A stretch of DNA of 54,626 nucleotides from the NCBI RefSeq assembly GCF_001875665.1, contig NZ_MLAL01000002.1:1-54626 (forward strand). Direction: 5' to 3'. This document shows, piece by piece, positions 18,521-26,605 of the stretch. The translations under genes were made by a program, and so were the position numbers. Position 1 is the stretch's first letter. Each line of letters begins with the position of its first letter. The notes beneath the pieces were generated by a model that made no database searches, had not been told where the DNA came from, and was given only the letters and a program-made list of their open reading frames with translations. This DNA is from Corynebacterium sp. NML130628. Its GTDB lineage: Bacteria > Actinomycetota > Actinomycetes > Mycobacteriales > Mycobacteriaceae.

Positions 18521-19290
18521 TGTTAGAAGTCAAGAACCTCGAAACGGGCTTCCCTGGCACGACCATCTTGAGCGATATCTCGTTCGAGCTGGACGCCCCG
18601 TCCGTCATCGGGCTCGTCGGGCCGAATGGCTGCGGCAAGTCCACGCTGCTCAAATCAATTGCCGGAGTGCACCCGTTCACGGGTGACATACTTTTCGACG
18701 GCAAGCCTCTCCGCGACTACCCCCGCGCCGAGCGTGTGCACGTGCTGTCCTACGTGGCGCAACACTCCGGCGACAAGATCCCGCTCACCGTGCGTGAGGT
18801 GATCCAGCTTGGACGCAGCGCCGGCCGCGGACCGTTTGCACAGGCCGAGCCAGAGGATGAGGAGATTATCCTCCACGCCCTGCGGCACGCGGACCTCGAA
18901 GGCATTGTGGACCAGAAGATGTCGGAGCTCTCCGGCGGTCAGATCCAACGTGCCATGGTGGCTCGCGCGATGGCGCAGCGCTCTAAGGTGATGCTGTTGG
19001 ACGAGCCCACGAACCACCTCGACCTGCATCACCAGTACAAGCTGATGAACATGCTCCGCCACTTGTCTCGTGAGCACAACACAGTGATCGTGTTGGCGAT
19101 TCATGATTTGGCGCTCGCCGCTCGCTATTGCGATCGCCTGTTGTTGCTGCACGACAAGCAGCTCAAGGGCAACGGCGCGCCAGACGATGTGCTTACACCA
19201 GCAATCCTCGAGAATGTTTTCGGTGTGAGCGGTAACCTAGACCGAGATGGCCAGGACATCCCGGTGCTGCACATTTCCCATCCGGTGTAG
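18520..19290 (+). CDS. FecE-type ABC ATPase
   Basis: A 256-residue ATPase for the preceding permease. Walker A (GPNGCGKST) is near residue 34, the signature LSGGQIQRA near 134 and Walker B (VMLLDEPTNHLDL) near 154. Its ATG shares a base with the permease stop (TGATG). It is followed after 28 bp by the ArsR-type regulator, so the regulator is probably co-transcribed. Confidence 0.9.
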   Translation: MLEVKNLETGFPGTTILSDISFELDAPSVIGLVGPNGCGKSTLLKSIAGVHPFTGDILFDGKPLRDYPRAERVHVLSYVAQHSGDKIPLTVREVIQLGRSAGRGPFAQAEPEDEEIILHALRHADLEGIVDQKMSELSGGQIQRAMVARAMAQRSKVMLLDEPTNHLDLHHQYKLMNMLRHLSREHNTVIVLAIHDLALAARYCDRLLLLHDKQLKGNGAPDDVLTPAILENVFGVSGNLDRDGQDIPVLHISHPV

Positions 19291-19318
19291 TGAAAACGAT
19301 TCCAGAAAGGTTTCAGTA

Positions 19319-19648
19319 GTGGCTCAGTCAGTAGATTTCCCCCGTTGGACCGGGATTTTCAAGATCCTCGGGGACCAGACCCGGTTGACACTGCTTGCTG
19401 CGATCCACCATGCTGGCCAGCACAAGCTCACTGTGACCGAGCTTGCAGAGGTCGCAGATCTGCGCATTGCAACTGCTTCCGCCGCGTTGCGCGCGATGGA
19501 AAATAATGGCACGGTGTCATCGAAGCGCGACGGCCGCAGCATTTACTACGCCATCGCAAACGATGACATCCACGAGCTTTTGCACTGGATAGGTGCGGGC
19601 CATGCCCACGATCATGGGCATGGCCCGGATACGGCCAGTAGCAAGTAA
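19319..19648 (+). CDS. ArsR/SmtB regulator with His-rich tail
   Basis: A 109-residue winged-helix repressor starting at GTG 19319, with AGAAAGG as ribosome site. The helix-turn-helix is about LTVTELAEVADLRIATASAALRAMENNG and the wing is SKRDGRSIYYAI. The last helix continues into HELLHWIGAGHAHDHGHG, a string of His and Asp fitted to bind Ni, Co or Zn, as in the C-terminal sensor sites of NmtR. It probably controls the importer operon that precedes it and perhaps urease. The DNA for the His tail also forms a perfect 13-bp inverted repeat. Its stop directly abuts the convergent ureD stop. Confidence 0.85.
   Translation: MAQSVDFPRWTGIFKILGDQTRLTLLAAIHHAGQHKLTVTELAEVADLRIATASAALRAMENNGTVSSKRDGRSIYYAIANDDIHELLHWIGAGHAHDHGHGPDTASSK
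19596..19627. terminator. 13-bp hairpin in arsR tail (convergent terminator?)
   Basis: CGGGCCATGCCCA and TGGGCATGGCCCG flank a CGATCA loop, giving perfect 13-bp arms. It lies inside the codons of the His-rich tail, about 20 bp before the stop and between two convergent operons. No long T-run follows on either strand, so termination would be of the stem-only type, or the stem may stabilise mRNA ends. Confidence 0.45.
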
Positions 19649-20527
19649 CTAATACTGGCGCAGGTCGATCGGCCCCTGGCCGCGCGTCTCGATGCGAACC
19701 ACGTTCGCTGCCGCCTTGATGATGCGCATCAGGTCCTCTGTCCAGTCAGCAACACCGCGAAGCACGAAGCCTGGCACTTCGGTCTCTGTGACCGAGGCGC
19801 TCGCGGTGCCCTTGCCTTCCAGGGAGTTACGCACAGCGTCCCTGACCTTCTCCAGGAGCTCTGGAGTCATGTTCGGGTCGATGCAGATCGCTGTTGCAAA
19901 GTGGGTGTGCTGGCCCAAGAAGGATTCCTTCACCTCGTTGAAGAGTTCCTTCGTCGGCTCGATGCGCACGTTGTCCACCACAGCAAGCTTGCCGTCGACG
20001 CGCACAACGTTACGCAGATGCGCCTGCTTGTACAGGAACTGGCCACCGTCTGGGGACCAACCCGGTGTGACGATGTCCGACATGAACAGCTGCGATTCCG
20101 CGTCCATGTTGACGGTGATCTGCTGGCGGAAGTCCGCCTCCCGGTACAGAATCAGCTGGTCCGGGATGTACTCCATCACTGCGTTGCCGTGCAGGGTGAA
20201 CTCCACGTTCTGCACGACGTAGTCGTCCGGAGTACGGTAGACCTTCGCCGCGGACTGGTCCGTCAGGAGCACGGAGGAGTTCGGCTCCACTTCGACTTCC
20301 ATCCGGTACACGTCGCCACCAACGTATCCCCCGCCGGGGTTGGCGATGGTGTAGTAAACCTGACCAGAGTCATCCAGGTAGTGCGGGCGGATGATCTTGA
20401 AAGCGCCCTTGTGGTACTGCCGCTTCGCTACGGACTTGGTACCGCCAATACCGATACCGAGCTCCAGTACACCAGTTTCCTCATGCGGCGGTTCGTGGGT
20501 GAAGACCGCGCTTGACTCGCCCCACAT
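19649..20527 (-). CDS. ureD: urease accessory protein UreD
   Basis: UreD (UreH) is the scaffold that binds apo-urease first and recruits UreF and UreG for nickel insertion. The start at 20527 (MWGESSAVFTHEPP) is 4 bp after the ureG stop; the longer start lies inside ureG. Family segments are GGTKSVAKRQYHKGAFKI, PGGGYVGGDVYRMEVEV and LLTDQSAAKVYR. At 292 residues it is normal in length. It is the last gene of the urease cluster. Confidence 0.92.
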   Translation of the reverse strand: MWGESSAVFTHEPPHEETGVLELGIGIGGTKSVAKRQYHKGAFKIIRPHYLDDSGQVYYTIANPGGGYVGGDVYRMEVEVEPNSSVLLTDQSAAKVYRTPDDYVVQNVEFTLHGNAVMEYIPDQLILYREADFRQQITVNMDAESQLFMSDIVTPGWSPDGGQFLYKQAHLRNVVRVDGKLAVVDNVRIEPTKELFNEVKESFLGQHTHFATAICIDPNMTPELLEKVRDAVRNSLEGKGTASASVTETEVPGFVLRGVADWTEDLMRIIKAAANVVRIETRGQGPIDLRQY

Positions 20528-20531
20528 CAAG

Positions 20532-21152
20532 CTACGCCTTGTTGTCGAGATCTTGCATGAGCACATCTCGACGAATCCACTCGATGACCTCGTCAAGGCC
20601 TTCGTCGGTCTTGAGGTTGGTCAGCACGAACGGCTTCTCGCCACGGAACTTCTTGGAATCGTCCGCCATGACCTGGAGGTCAGCACCGACGTACGGGGCA
20701 AGGTCCGTCTTGTTAATCACGAACAGGTCGGACTTGATCATGCCCTGGCCTGCCTTACGCGGGATCTTTTCGCCCTGGGCAACGTCGATAATGTAAATCG
20801 AGAAATCCACGAGCTCCGGAGAGAACGTTGCGGACAGGTTGTCGCCACCGGACTCCATGAACACCAGCTCCAGATCCGGGTGGCGGTTCAGCAGCTCTTC
20901 GTAGGCGGCCTCGTTCATCGAGGTGTCTTCACGAATAGCGGTGTGCGGGCAGCCACCGGTCTCAACGCCGATGATGCGGTCCTCGGGCAGCACGCCGTCG
21001 CGAGCGAGGATGCGTGCGTCCTCGGTGGTGTAAATATCGTTGGTAATCGCGGCCATGGAGATCTCTCCCTCAAGGGCGCGCGTAATACGCTCAATAAGCT
21101 GCGTCTTGCCGGAGCCAACAGGGCCACCGACACCGATCTTAATAACTGACAT
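20532..21152 (-). CDS. ureG: urease accessory GTPase UreG
   Basis: A 206-residue SIMIBI GTPase that delivers nickel to urease using GTP. The P-loop [15 protein letters not shown] is near residues 7-21, [20 protein letters not shown] carries the Cys-Pro-His nickel-binding motif near 70, [17 protein letters not shown] is near 105, and the guanine motif NKTDL is near 152. Length and motifs are complete. It lies 22 bp after ureF. Confidence 0.97.
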   Translation of the reverse strand: MSVIKIGVGGPVGSGKTQLIERITRALEGEISMAAITNDIYTTEDARILARDGVLPEDRIIGVETGGCPHTAIREDTSMNEAAYEELLNRHPDLELVFMESGGDNLSATFSPELVDFSIYIIDVAQGEKIPRKAGQGMIKSDLFVINKTDLAPYVGADLQVMADDSKKFRGEKPFVLTNLKTDEGLDEVIEWIRRDVLMQDLDNKA

Positions 21153-21174
21153 AATTCAACATTCCTTCCAAGGT

Positions 21175-21891
21175 TTAAGACATAAACATTCGCGAATGCA
21201 GGAATTCGTGCTCCATCTGCGCGATTTCCATATCTGGCGCCGCTACACCCAGGTCGTGGATCGTGTGATCCATGGTCACCGCGGCGTAGCGCGATACCCA
21301 GGCATACACTCCGACGAGAAGTCGTTGCCCAGCGTCCTGGCCGAGCGGAATCGCACGGATAGCGTTCTGCACCATCGACGTCGCCAGCTGCATGAGGTAC
21401 GCCTCGACAGCGGTGTACTCCTCCACACCAGCTGCGCCGAGCACCAGCCCGAACGCGATGCCGGGGTTGCCCTTGTACTCACGGGCAGCAAGCCCACGGT
21501 CGTACTCGGTGACGAGTGCATCGCTGGCGTCGACAATCTTGGCGACTTTCGACATGCGCCGACCCATCGACTGCATCGCGGCACGCAGCTCCTTCGGCGT
21601 CTGCGTCGCGTGCACCAGGGCATCAAGCTCAGCGAGCTTTTCGACGCGCTCCGCCTCCGACAGGCCAGACTGCTGCAGCTCGATCGCGAAGCGAGCCGCG
21701 AGGGCGTCGTTAAATGTGGCCTGGTATAGGTAGCCACGCAGCCATGTCGCGAACGTGTCGGCGTCGTGGATGGTATCGCGCTGCAGGTACGTTTCCATGC
21801 CCGCGGAGTGCGCGAAGCCACCAGTCGGCAGTGCGGAGTCGGTAAGGTGCCAGACGACGAGCTGGCTGCGGTTAGTGGGTGTGCTCTGCAT
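21175..21891 (-). CDS. ureF: urease accessory protein UreF
   Basis: A 238-residue all-helical protein that regulates UreG GTPase activity in the UreDFG complex. Diagnostic features are the LTDSALPTGGFAHSAGMETYLQ-type start region (here beginning WHLTDSALPTGGFAHS), GNPGIAFGLVLGAAG and the C-terminal AIRAIPLGQDAGQRLL. Its start overlaps the ureE 3' end by 20 bp, consistent with coupled translation. Confidence 0.94.
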   Translation of the reverse strand: MQSTPTNRSQLVVWHLTDSALPTGGFAHSAGMETYLQRDTIHDADTFATWLRGYLYQATFNDALAARFAIELQQSGLSEAERVEKLAELDALVHATQTPKELRAAMQSMGRRMSKVAKIVDASDALVTEYDRGLAAREYKGNPGIAFGLVLGAAGVEEYTAVEAYLMQLATSMVQNAIRAIPLGQDAGQRLLVGVYAWVSRYAAVTMDHTIHDLGVAAPDMEIAQMEHEFLHSRMFMS

Positions 21892-22345
21892 GACGGAACG
21901 CCTTCGGCATCACGTATTCACCGCGGTGGTAGGACACACCGGTGTGCTGGATATGGTGCTCGACGGTGTGGTCATAGCGCACGACCATAACATCCTTATC
22001 GAACGCGTTCTCGCCCGCGGCGAAGAACTGCGCCTGGAGGTGACGGTTACCGAGCGCGTGAGCAACCTCGAGGGCCTCGCGAATAGTCGCCGGTTCGATC
22101 ACCAGGACGTCGGAAGCCTCGATCTTTGCGACGATGAGTGTCTCCCCCTCGCGGGCAAGAATGTCGCCATCGACGAACTCACGGAAGTCACTGTTGAGAC
22201 GGATGCCGAGTTCGGTGCCCTGTTCGGTGGTCACGCGCTGGATGCGCTTGACGCGGGATTCGTTGTCGAACACGACGTAATCGCAGTTCGACGTATCAAT
22301 ACCCTCGGTGGTATTCACGTTGCCGAGAATCTCAGTAACGATCAT
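21872..22345 (-). CDS. ureE: urease metallochaperone UreE
   Basis: A 157-residue nickel chaperone that passes Ni to UreG. The N-terminal peptide-binding half carries KRIQRVTTEQGTELGIRL. The C-terminal metal domain carries ALGNRHLQAQF, the conserved HTVEHHIQHTGV His cluster, and a short His-containing tail (FRHAEHTH). It lies 100 bp after ureC, the longest gap in the cluster. Confidence 0.93.
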   Translation of the reverse strand: MIVTEILGNVNTTEGIDTSNCDYVVFDNESRVKRIQRVTTEQGTELGIRLNSDFREFVDGDILAREGETLIVAKIEASDVLVIEPATIREALEVAHALGNRHLQAQFFAAGENAFDKDVMVVRYDHTVEHHIQHTGVSYHRGEYVMPKAFRHAEHTH

Positions 22346-22445
22346 TTTACGATAAGTACCTTTCGTTAATTTTTTGGTCGCAGAAATTAAAAAGCGAGCT
22401 GAGGCAGCATGTGCTGCCCCCGCTCGCCTCTGCTACTCGTCCACC

Positions 22446-24158
22446 TTAGAACAAGAAGTAGCGCTGTGCCATAGCCAATTCTTCAGCTGGCTCGGAGTGG
22501 ATTTCCTCACCGTTGACGGTCAGCACGTAGGTCTCCGGATCAACCTTGATATCAGGCGTTTCGGAGTTGTACTTCATGTCTGCCTTGGAGAGATTGCGGA
22601 TACCCTTCGCCTCGACGAACCGGCGGTTCGTGTTCAGCTGGTCCGGCACGCCGGCCTCGAATGCGGCCGTCGGCAGGAACGTAACGCTGGTGCGGCGCAC
22701 AGCGTCACCGTACGCTGCGTAGGAGTAGCGCATGGTGCGTGGCTGCGGCGTCGGGATGGATGCGTTGGAGTCGCCCATCTCTGCGCGTGCGATGTAGCCG
22801 GACTTCAGGACGAGCAGTGGCTTGACACCGAAGTGTGCTGGCTCCCAGACCACCAGGTCAGCGAGCTTGCCCTCTTCAACGGAACCGACTGCGTGCGCGA
22901 TACCGTGAGCGATTGCCGGGTTGATGGTGTACTTGGAGACGTAGCGCTTGATGCGCTCATTGTCATTGCCCTCGGAGTCGCCCTCGAGCGGACCACGCTG
23001 CTGCTTCATGCGGTCAGCGACCTGCCAGGTGCGCAGCACAACCTCGCCGACGCGGCCCATTGCCTGGGAGTCGGAGGAGGTGATGGAGAGAATACCCATG
23101 TCGTGCAGGACGTCCTCCGCCGCGATGGTCTCCTTGCGGATACGGGAGTCTGCGAACGCCACGTCCTCCGGAAGGTCCGGGTTCAGGTGGTGGCAGACCA
23201 TGATCATGTCAAGGTGCTCTTCCAGCGTGTTGTGGGTGTACGGCAGCGTCGGGTTCGTCGATGCCGGAAGGACATTTGCGTGTCCAGCCAGCTCGATGAT
23301 GTCCGGTGCGTGGCCACCACCAGCACCCTCGGTGTGGAAGGTGTGGATGACGCGGCCGTCGATTGCCTTGACGGTGTTGTCCACGAAGCCACCCTCGTTC
23401 AGGGTATCGGTGTGGATTGCGATCTGGACGTCCATCTCGTCCGCGACCTTGAGCGCGTTGTCGATGGAGTTTGCGGTGGCACCCCAGTCCTCGTGGATCT
23501 TCAGGCCAATTGCGCCAGCCTTGATCTGCTCACGCAGCGGGTTCAGCGCGGAAGCGTGGCCCTTGCCCATGAAGCCGACGTTGACCGGGAAGTCGACGGA
23601 AGCCTCAATCATGTGCTTGATGTTGGTCGCACCGGCGGAGACGGTCGTTGCGTTGGTGGAGTCGGTTGGGCCGACGCCGCCACCGATAAGGGTGGTGGTG
23701 CCGTTGTCCAGCGCAGCCAACACCTGCTCTGGAGAGATGAAGTGAATGTGGGTATCCACTGCACCAGCGGTGACGATCTTACCTTCACCAGCAATAACCT
23801 CGGTTGCAACGCCAACGACGATGTCGATGTCGTCCTGGATATCCGGGTTGCCGGCGCGGCCGATCTTGAGGATCTTGCCGTCCTTGATGCCGATGTCGGC
23901 GACATAGATGCCGGTGTAGTCAATAATGATCGGGCCGGTGATAACGAGGTCCGGAATCAGTTCCTCGCCGGTGACGCGGGAGTTCTGTCCCATACCGTCA
24001 CGGATAACCTTGCCACCACCGAAGTTGACCTCTTCGCCTGGCTTCAGCAGGTTCTTCTCAACGCGTGCGATCAGCGAAGTGTCCGCGAGGCGGACACCGT
24101 CGCCGGTGTGTGGGCCGTAAAGCTCGGCGTACTGACGCCTATCCATCTCATATGCCAT
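22446..24158 (-). CDS. ureC: urease alpha subunit
   Basis: The 570-residue catalytic subunit that hydrolyses urea to ammonia and carbamate at a dinickel centre. The active site is complete: His137 and His139 (VDTHIHF), carbamylated Lys220 and His222 (GLKIHEDWG), the [13 protein letters not shown] segment, the mobile-flap region [13 protein letters not shown] with catalytic His, and the metal Asp in [14 protein letters not shown]. Length is that of bacterial UreC. It follows ureB by 33 bp. Ammonia made here can feed gdhA and the arginine genes farther along. Confidence 0.98.
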   Translation of the reverse strand: MAYEMDRRQYAELYGPHTGDGVRLADTSLIARVEKNLLKPGEEVNFGGGKVIRDGMGQNSRVTGEELIPDLVITGPIIIDYTGIYVADIGIKDGKILKIGRAGNPDIQDDIDIVVGVATEVIAGEGKIVTAGAVDTHIHFISPEQVLAALDNGTTTLIGGGVGPTDSTNATTVSAGATNIKHMIEASVDFPVNVGFMGKGHASALNPLREQIKAGAIGLKIHEDWGATANSIDNALKVADEMDVQIAIHTDTLNEGGFVDNTVKAIDGRVIHTFHTEGAGGGHAPDIIELAGHANVLPASTNPTLPYTHNTLEEHLDMIMVCHHLNPDLPEDVAFADSRIRKETIAAEDVLHDMGILSITSSDSQAMGRVGEVVLRTWQVADRMKQQRGPLEGDSEGNDNERIKRYVSKYTINPAIAHGIAHAVGSVEEGKLADLVVWEPAHFGVKPLLVLKSGYIARAEMGDSNASIPTPQPRTMRYSYAAYGDAVRRTSVTFLPTAAFEAGVPDQLNTNRRFVEAKGIRNLSKADMKYNSETPDIKVDPETYVLTVNGEEIHSEPAEELAMAQRYFLF

Positions 24159-24191
24159 TTTGTTCCCTTCCTTAAAGCTTTCGTATTCCGT

Positions 24192-24500
24192 TTACTTGAC
24201 TGGGCCGTTGACCTTGCCGTTGAAGCCGTGAACTTCGCGCTTGCCGCCGAAGTCGATGAGCTCAACGGTGCGGGAATCGCCTGGCTCGAGACGGGCTGCG
24301 GTGCCCGATGGGATATCGAGGCGCTTGCCCATCGCAGCTTCGCGGTCGAACTCGAGAGCGCTGTTGGCTTCTGCGAAGTGGAAGTGGGAACCGACCTGGA
24401 TCGGGCGGTCGCCGGTGTTCTTCACCTCGAGCGTGATCGATTCGCTGCCTTCGTTCAGGATGACCTTGCCTTCAGTGATGAAGTACTCGCCTGGAATCAT
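24192..24500 (-). CDS. ureB: urease beta subunit
   Basis: A structural subunit of 102 residues, starting at ATG 24500 ([18 protein letters not shown]). The [29 protein letters not shown] segment (here [14 protein letters not shown]) is diagnostic. The longer in-frame start at 24572 runs back into ureA and is rejected. It lies 13 bp after ureA. Confidence 0.96.
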   Translation of the reverse strand: MIPGEYFITEGKVILNEGSESITLEVKNTGDRPIQVGSHFHFAEANSALEFDREAAMGKRLDIPSGTAARLEPGDSRTVELIDFGGKREVHGFNGKVNGPVK

Positions 24501-24513
24501 GGATAGTCTCCTT

Positions 24514-24816
24514 TTATCGGATTGGGTTGTGGACAGTGACAAGCTTGGTGCCGTCAGGGAAGGTTGCCTCAACCTGGACGTCAGAGATCATCTCTGGAAC
24601 GCCTTCCATGACGTCGTCACGGGTAAGTACCTGGATGCCTTCAGACATCAGCTGCGCTACGGTCTTGCCGTCGCGGGCGCCCTCCATGAGGTAGTCCGTG
24701 ATGAGCGCTACCGACTCTGGGTAGTTCAACTTCACGCCACGCTCCTTGCGGCGACGTGCCACATCGGCAGCAACCACGATGAGCAGCTTTTCCTGTTCGC
24801 GCTGGGTCAGCTTCAT
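24514..24816 (-). CDS. ureA: urease gamma subunit
   Basis: A 100-residue structural subunit and first gene of ureABCEFGD. It starts [20 protein letters not shown], and carries [20 protein letters not shown] and the C-terminal [20 protein letters not shown]. The ribosome site GGAGAAG lies just ahead of the ATG. Upstream are a repeat of the GATTATTTG motif and a stem-loop, which are candidates for regulation by metal or nitrogen. Confidence 0.97.
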   Translation of the reverse strand: MKLTQREQEKLLIVVAADVARRRKERGVKLNYPESVALITDYLMEGARDGKTVAQLMSEGIQVLTRDDVMEGVPEMISDVQVEATFPDGTKLVTVHNPIR

Positions 24817-24841
24817 TTCTTCTCCTTGCTCGTTGACGATG

Positions 24842-24857
24842 ATTATTCGATTATTTG
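24842..24857. promoter_or_regulatory. AT-rich motif upstream of ureA
   Basis: ATTATTCGATTATTTG stands in GC-rich surroundings 26 bp ahead of the ureA start and shares GATTATTTG with the palindrome upstream of the second FecBCD operon. It may be a -10 region or an operator; this reading is inference from similarity and position. Confidence 0.35.
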
Positions 24858-24863
24858 CCGATG

Positions 24864-24892
24864 CCCCGCCTGTCCTTTCAGAACAGACGGGG
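24864..24892. other. stem-loop between DMT gene and ureA
   Basis: CCCCG-C-CTGT and ACAG-A-CGGGG pair around a loop of nine bases, with one mismatch. It sits in the ureA upstream region. It could be a leader structure of the urease transcript or a second terminator of the upstream transporter gene. Confidence 0.4.
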
Positions 24893-24923
24893 TTCGGGTT
24901 TTCACTGTAGTTGTGAAATCTTG

Positions 24924-24940
24924 AGGTTCGCCCCGAACCT
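24924..24940. terminator. hairpin after DMT transporter gene
   Basis: AGGTTCG-CCC-CGAACCT is a perfect 7-bp stem with a three-base loop, 9 bp past the stop of the transporter gene (minus strand). There is no strong T-run, so it is a candidate terminator only. Confidence 0.4.
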
Positions 24941-24948
24941 ACTCCGAA

Positions 24949-26124
24949 TTAGTGGTGATGGTGATGCTTCTTCGGGTTATCCGAGGCTTCTTCCGGTGAA
25001 TGTCCGGGCGCTAGTCCCTCTCTGATGAGTTGTTCATCGAGTGAATGATCGGGATTTTCGTGGTCCGGTTTCATCTTCGATTTTGTAAACATTGTGAACA
25101 GTCCGTTCTGGTATGCCACTGTACCCAAAATCAGGAAGATACCGACGATCTGGAGTACCGATGGGATCTCGCCGAACAGCGGAGCTGCAATGATGACGGA
25201 GGTCACCGGCGAGAGCAGCAGGATACCTGCAGACAGGGTCGGGTCGAGCCAGACCGTGCCGTACTGGACGAAGGTCCATGCCAGCGCCTGGCCGAGGATA
25301 GCCAAGCAGATGAGGTTGAACCAGTTCCAAGTCGTCAGCGCGTCGCCGACGGTGTGCTCAGGGTCAACCAGTGGGAGCTGTCCGTCAATCAGGACGCCGT
25401 TCACAAAGTCGAATCCCTTACGCGGCGAGATGAAGAATGCCACGATTGTTGGCGGGATAGCCTGGGCAGCCATCGTGTACATCATCGGCTGGACGTAAAG
25501 GTCCTTGCGTGCGGAGGTACCAGCCTTGCGGGAGAGGTAGAGGTAGAACGAGTAGCACACACCGGAGGTCAGGCCGAAGATGGTGCCCAGCGTCGCGGTC
25601 TTGATGCCGTAGATGGTTTCTGGACCACCGGATGCTTCAGCTGCTTCGAAGACGCCACCGGTCAGCATCACGCCGACAGCCATGATCGGGACAAGGATCA
25701 GGAAGACTGGCGGAATCTTGTACTTATCAAAGACTGCCGTAAGCATCGGCACGATAATGACCTGCAGGTTCAGCAGAATCGCGGCAATACCAGCGCCTAC
25801 GTAGAAAATGGAGTAGTTCCAGCACGTGAAGTCCACACCTAGGAAGAGGCCGGAGGCAATGGAGAGCATGATGCCCTTCTTGCTCAGCGACGCTTTCTTG
25901 CGGATTTCCATAACACCGAACGGGATCAATACGAGGCAACCGATCACAACACGCAGGAACGCCTGCGTCGCCGGATCCATGTTGGTAGCCTTGACCCACA
26001 GTGGGGTGCCTGCAAGGAACGCGGTGCCGAGAGCGAGGAACAGCACCGCCTTGCCGTGACTGACGGGTTTAATCGGCGGACCCTTGATGTCCGCTGCCAT
26101 AGAGGCGCTAGAAGTATTTGACAT
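24949..26124 (-). CDS. DMT (EamA) transporter with His5 tail
   Basis: A membrane protein of about 391 residues with ten predicted helices in two EamA repeats (GTAFLAGTPLWVKATNMDPA... and GQALAWTFVQYGTVWLDP...), of the drug/metabolite transporter superfamily. The start is ATG 26124 (MSNTSSASM) or 26136. A C-terminal cytosolic extension of about 45 residues ends KKHHHHH. The gene lies upstream of ureA in the same direction. The natural five-His end suggests metal binding and a link to nickel handling, but the substrate is unknown; export of a metabolite is equally possible. Confidence 0.82.
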   Translation of the reverse strand: MSNTSSASMAADIKGPPIKPVSHGKAVLFLALGTAFLAGTPLWVKATNMDPATQAFLRVVIGCLVLIPFGVMEIRKKASLSKKGIMLSIASGLFLGVDFTCWNYSIFYVGAGIAAILLNLQVIIVPMLTAVFDKYKIPPVFLILVPIMAVGVMLTGGVFEAAEASGGPETIYGIKTATLGTIFGLTSGVCYSFYLYLSRKAGTSARKDLYVQPMMYTMAAQAIPPTIVAFFISPRKGFDFVNGVLIDGQLPLVDPEHTVGDALTTWNWFNLICLAILGQALAWTFVQYGTVWLDPTLSAGILLLSPVTSVIIAAPLFGEIPSVLQIVGIFLILGTVAYQNGLFTMFTKSKMKPDHENPDHSLDEQLIREGLAPGHSPEEASDNPKKHHHHH

Positions 26125-26136
26125 GCCAAACACCAT

Positions 26137-26605
26137 ACATTCCTGGCAAGAATTCAGAATTCGTTAAGGCCCTATTTGCATACTTTACGTCCCATAGCAT
26201 ATATATCCCCTCTCCGAGCGACTTTATAAAAGTTACATTCATATTTTTATACATTTCGTTTACCCCTTAATTAGGGTAGTCCCTACCAGTACAAACGTAC
26301 TGCCATCTGGAATTTTCCCAGAAATACCACAGGAACAGCCCTGAAATATTAAATTTCAACCCCCCGCTTGACCTTCTGCTGTTCAATTGTTTGTTTGACC
26401 ATTTTATACTTTCTGTTTCATTAATTTATAAATCAATTATCAAATATTCGGTTGTTTGTCCTTAAGGTATATCTCCGTTTTGATAGGCCATTGCCGGGGC
26501 AGGATGACATCGCTTCTCGCAGATCTCCGCCAATCGATCTCCCATTCCCCACTCCCCGGCTGCTACGATATTGCAGGTCAATTTGGGAAAGGCGAAAGAA
26601 CAGCG
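26137..26605. other. long AT-rich divergent intergenic region
   Basis: About 470 bp between the divergent DMT and CDF genes, markedly AT-rich. It contains TTAGGGTAGTCCCTACC (26271-26287), which resembles a DtxR box at about 11 of 19 positions, inside a TACCC/GGGTA inverted repeat, and AATCAATTAT (26431-26440), which is the reverse complement of part of the palindrome upstream of the second importer. No ORF or RNA gene was recognised. It probably holds promoters for both flanking genes. Confidence 0.4.

Noticed and set aside
22374..24506. 710-codon open frame on the plus strand, antisense to ureC and ureB
   Set aside because: It mirrors the strongly conserved ureC gene; long antisense frames are usual in high-GC genes. 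The translation is Val/Asp/Leu-rich with no domain.
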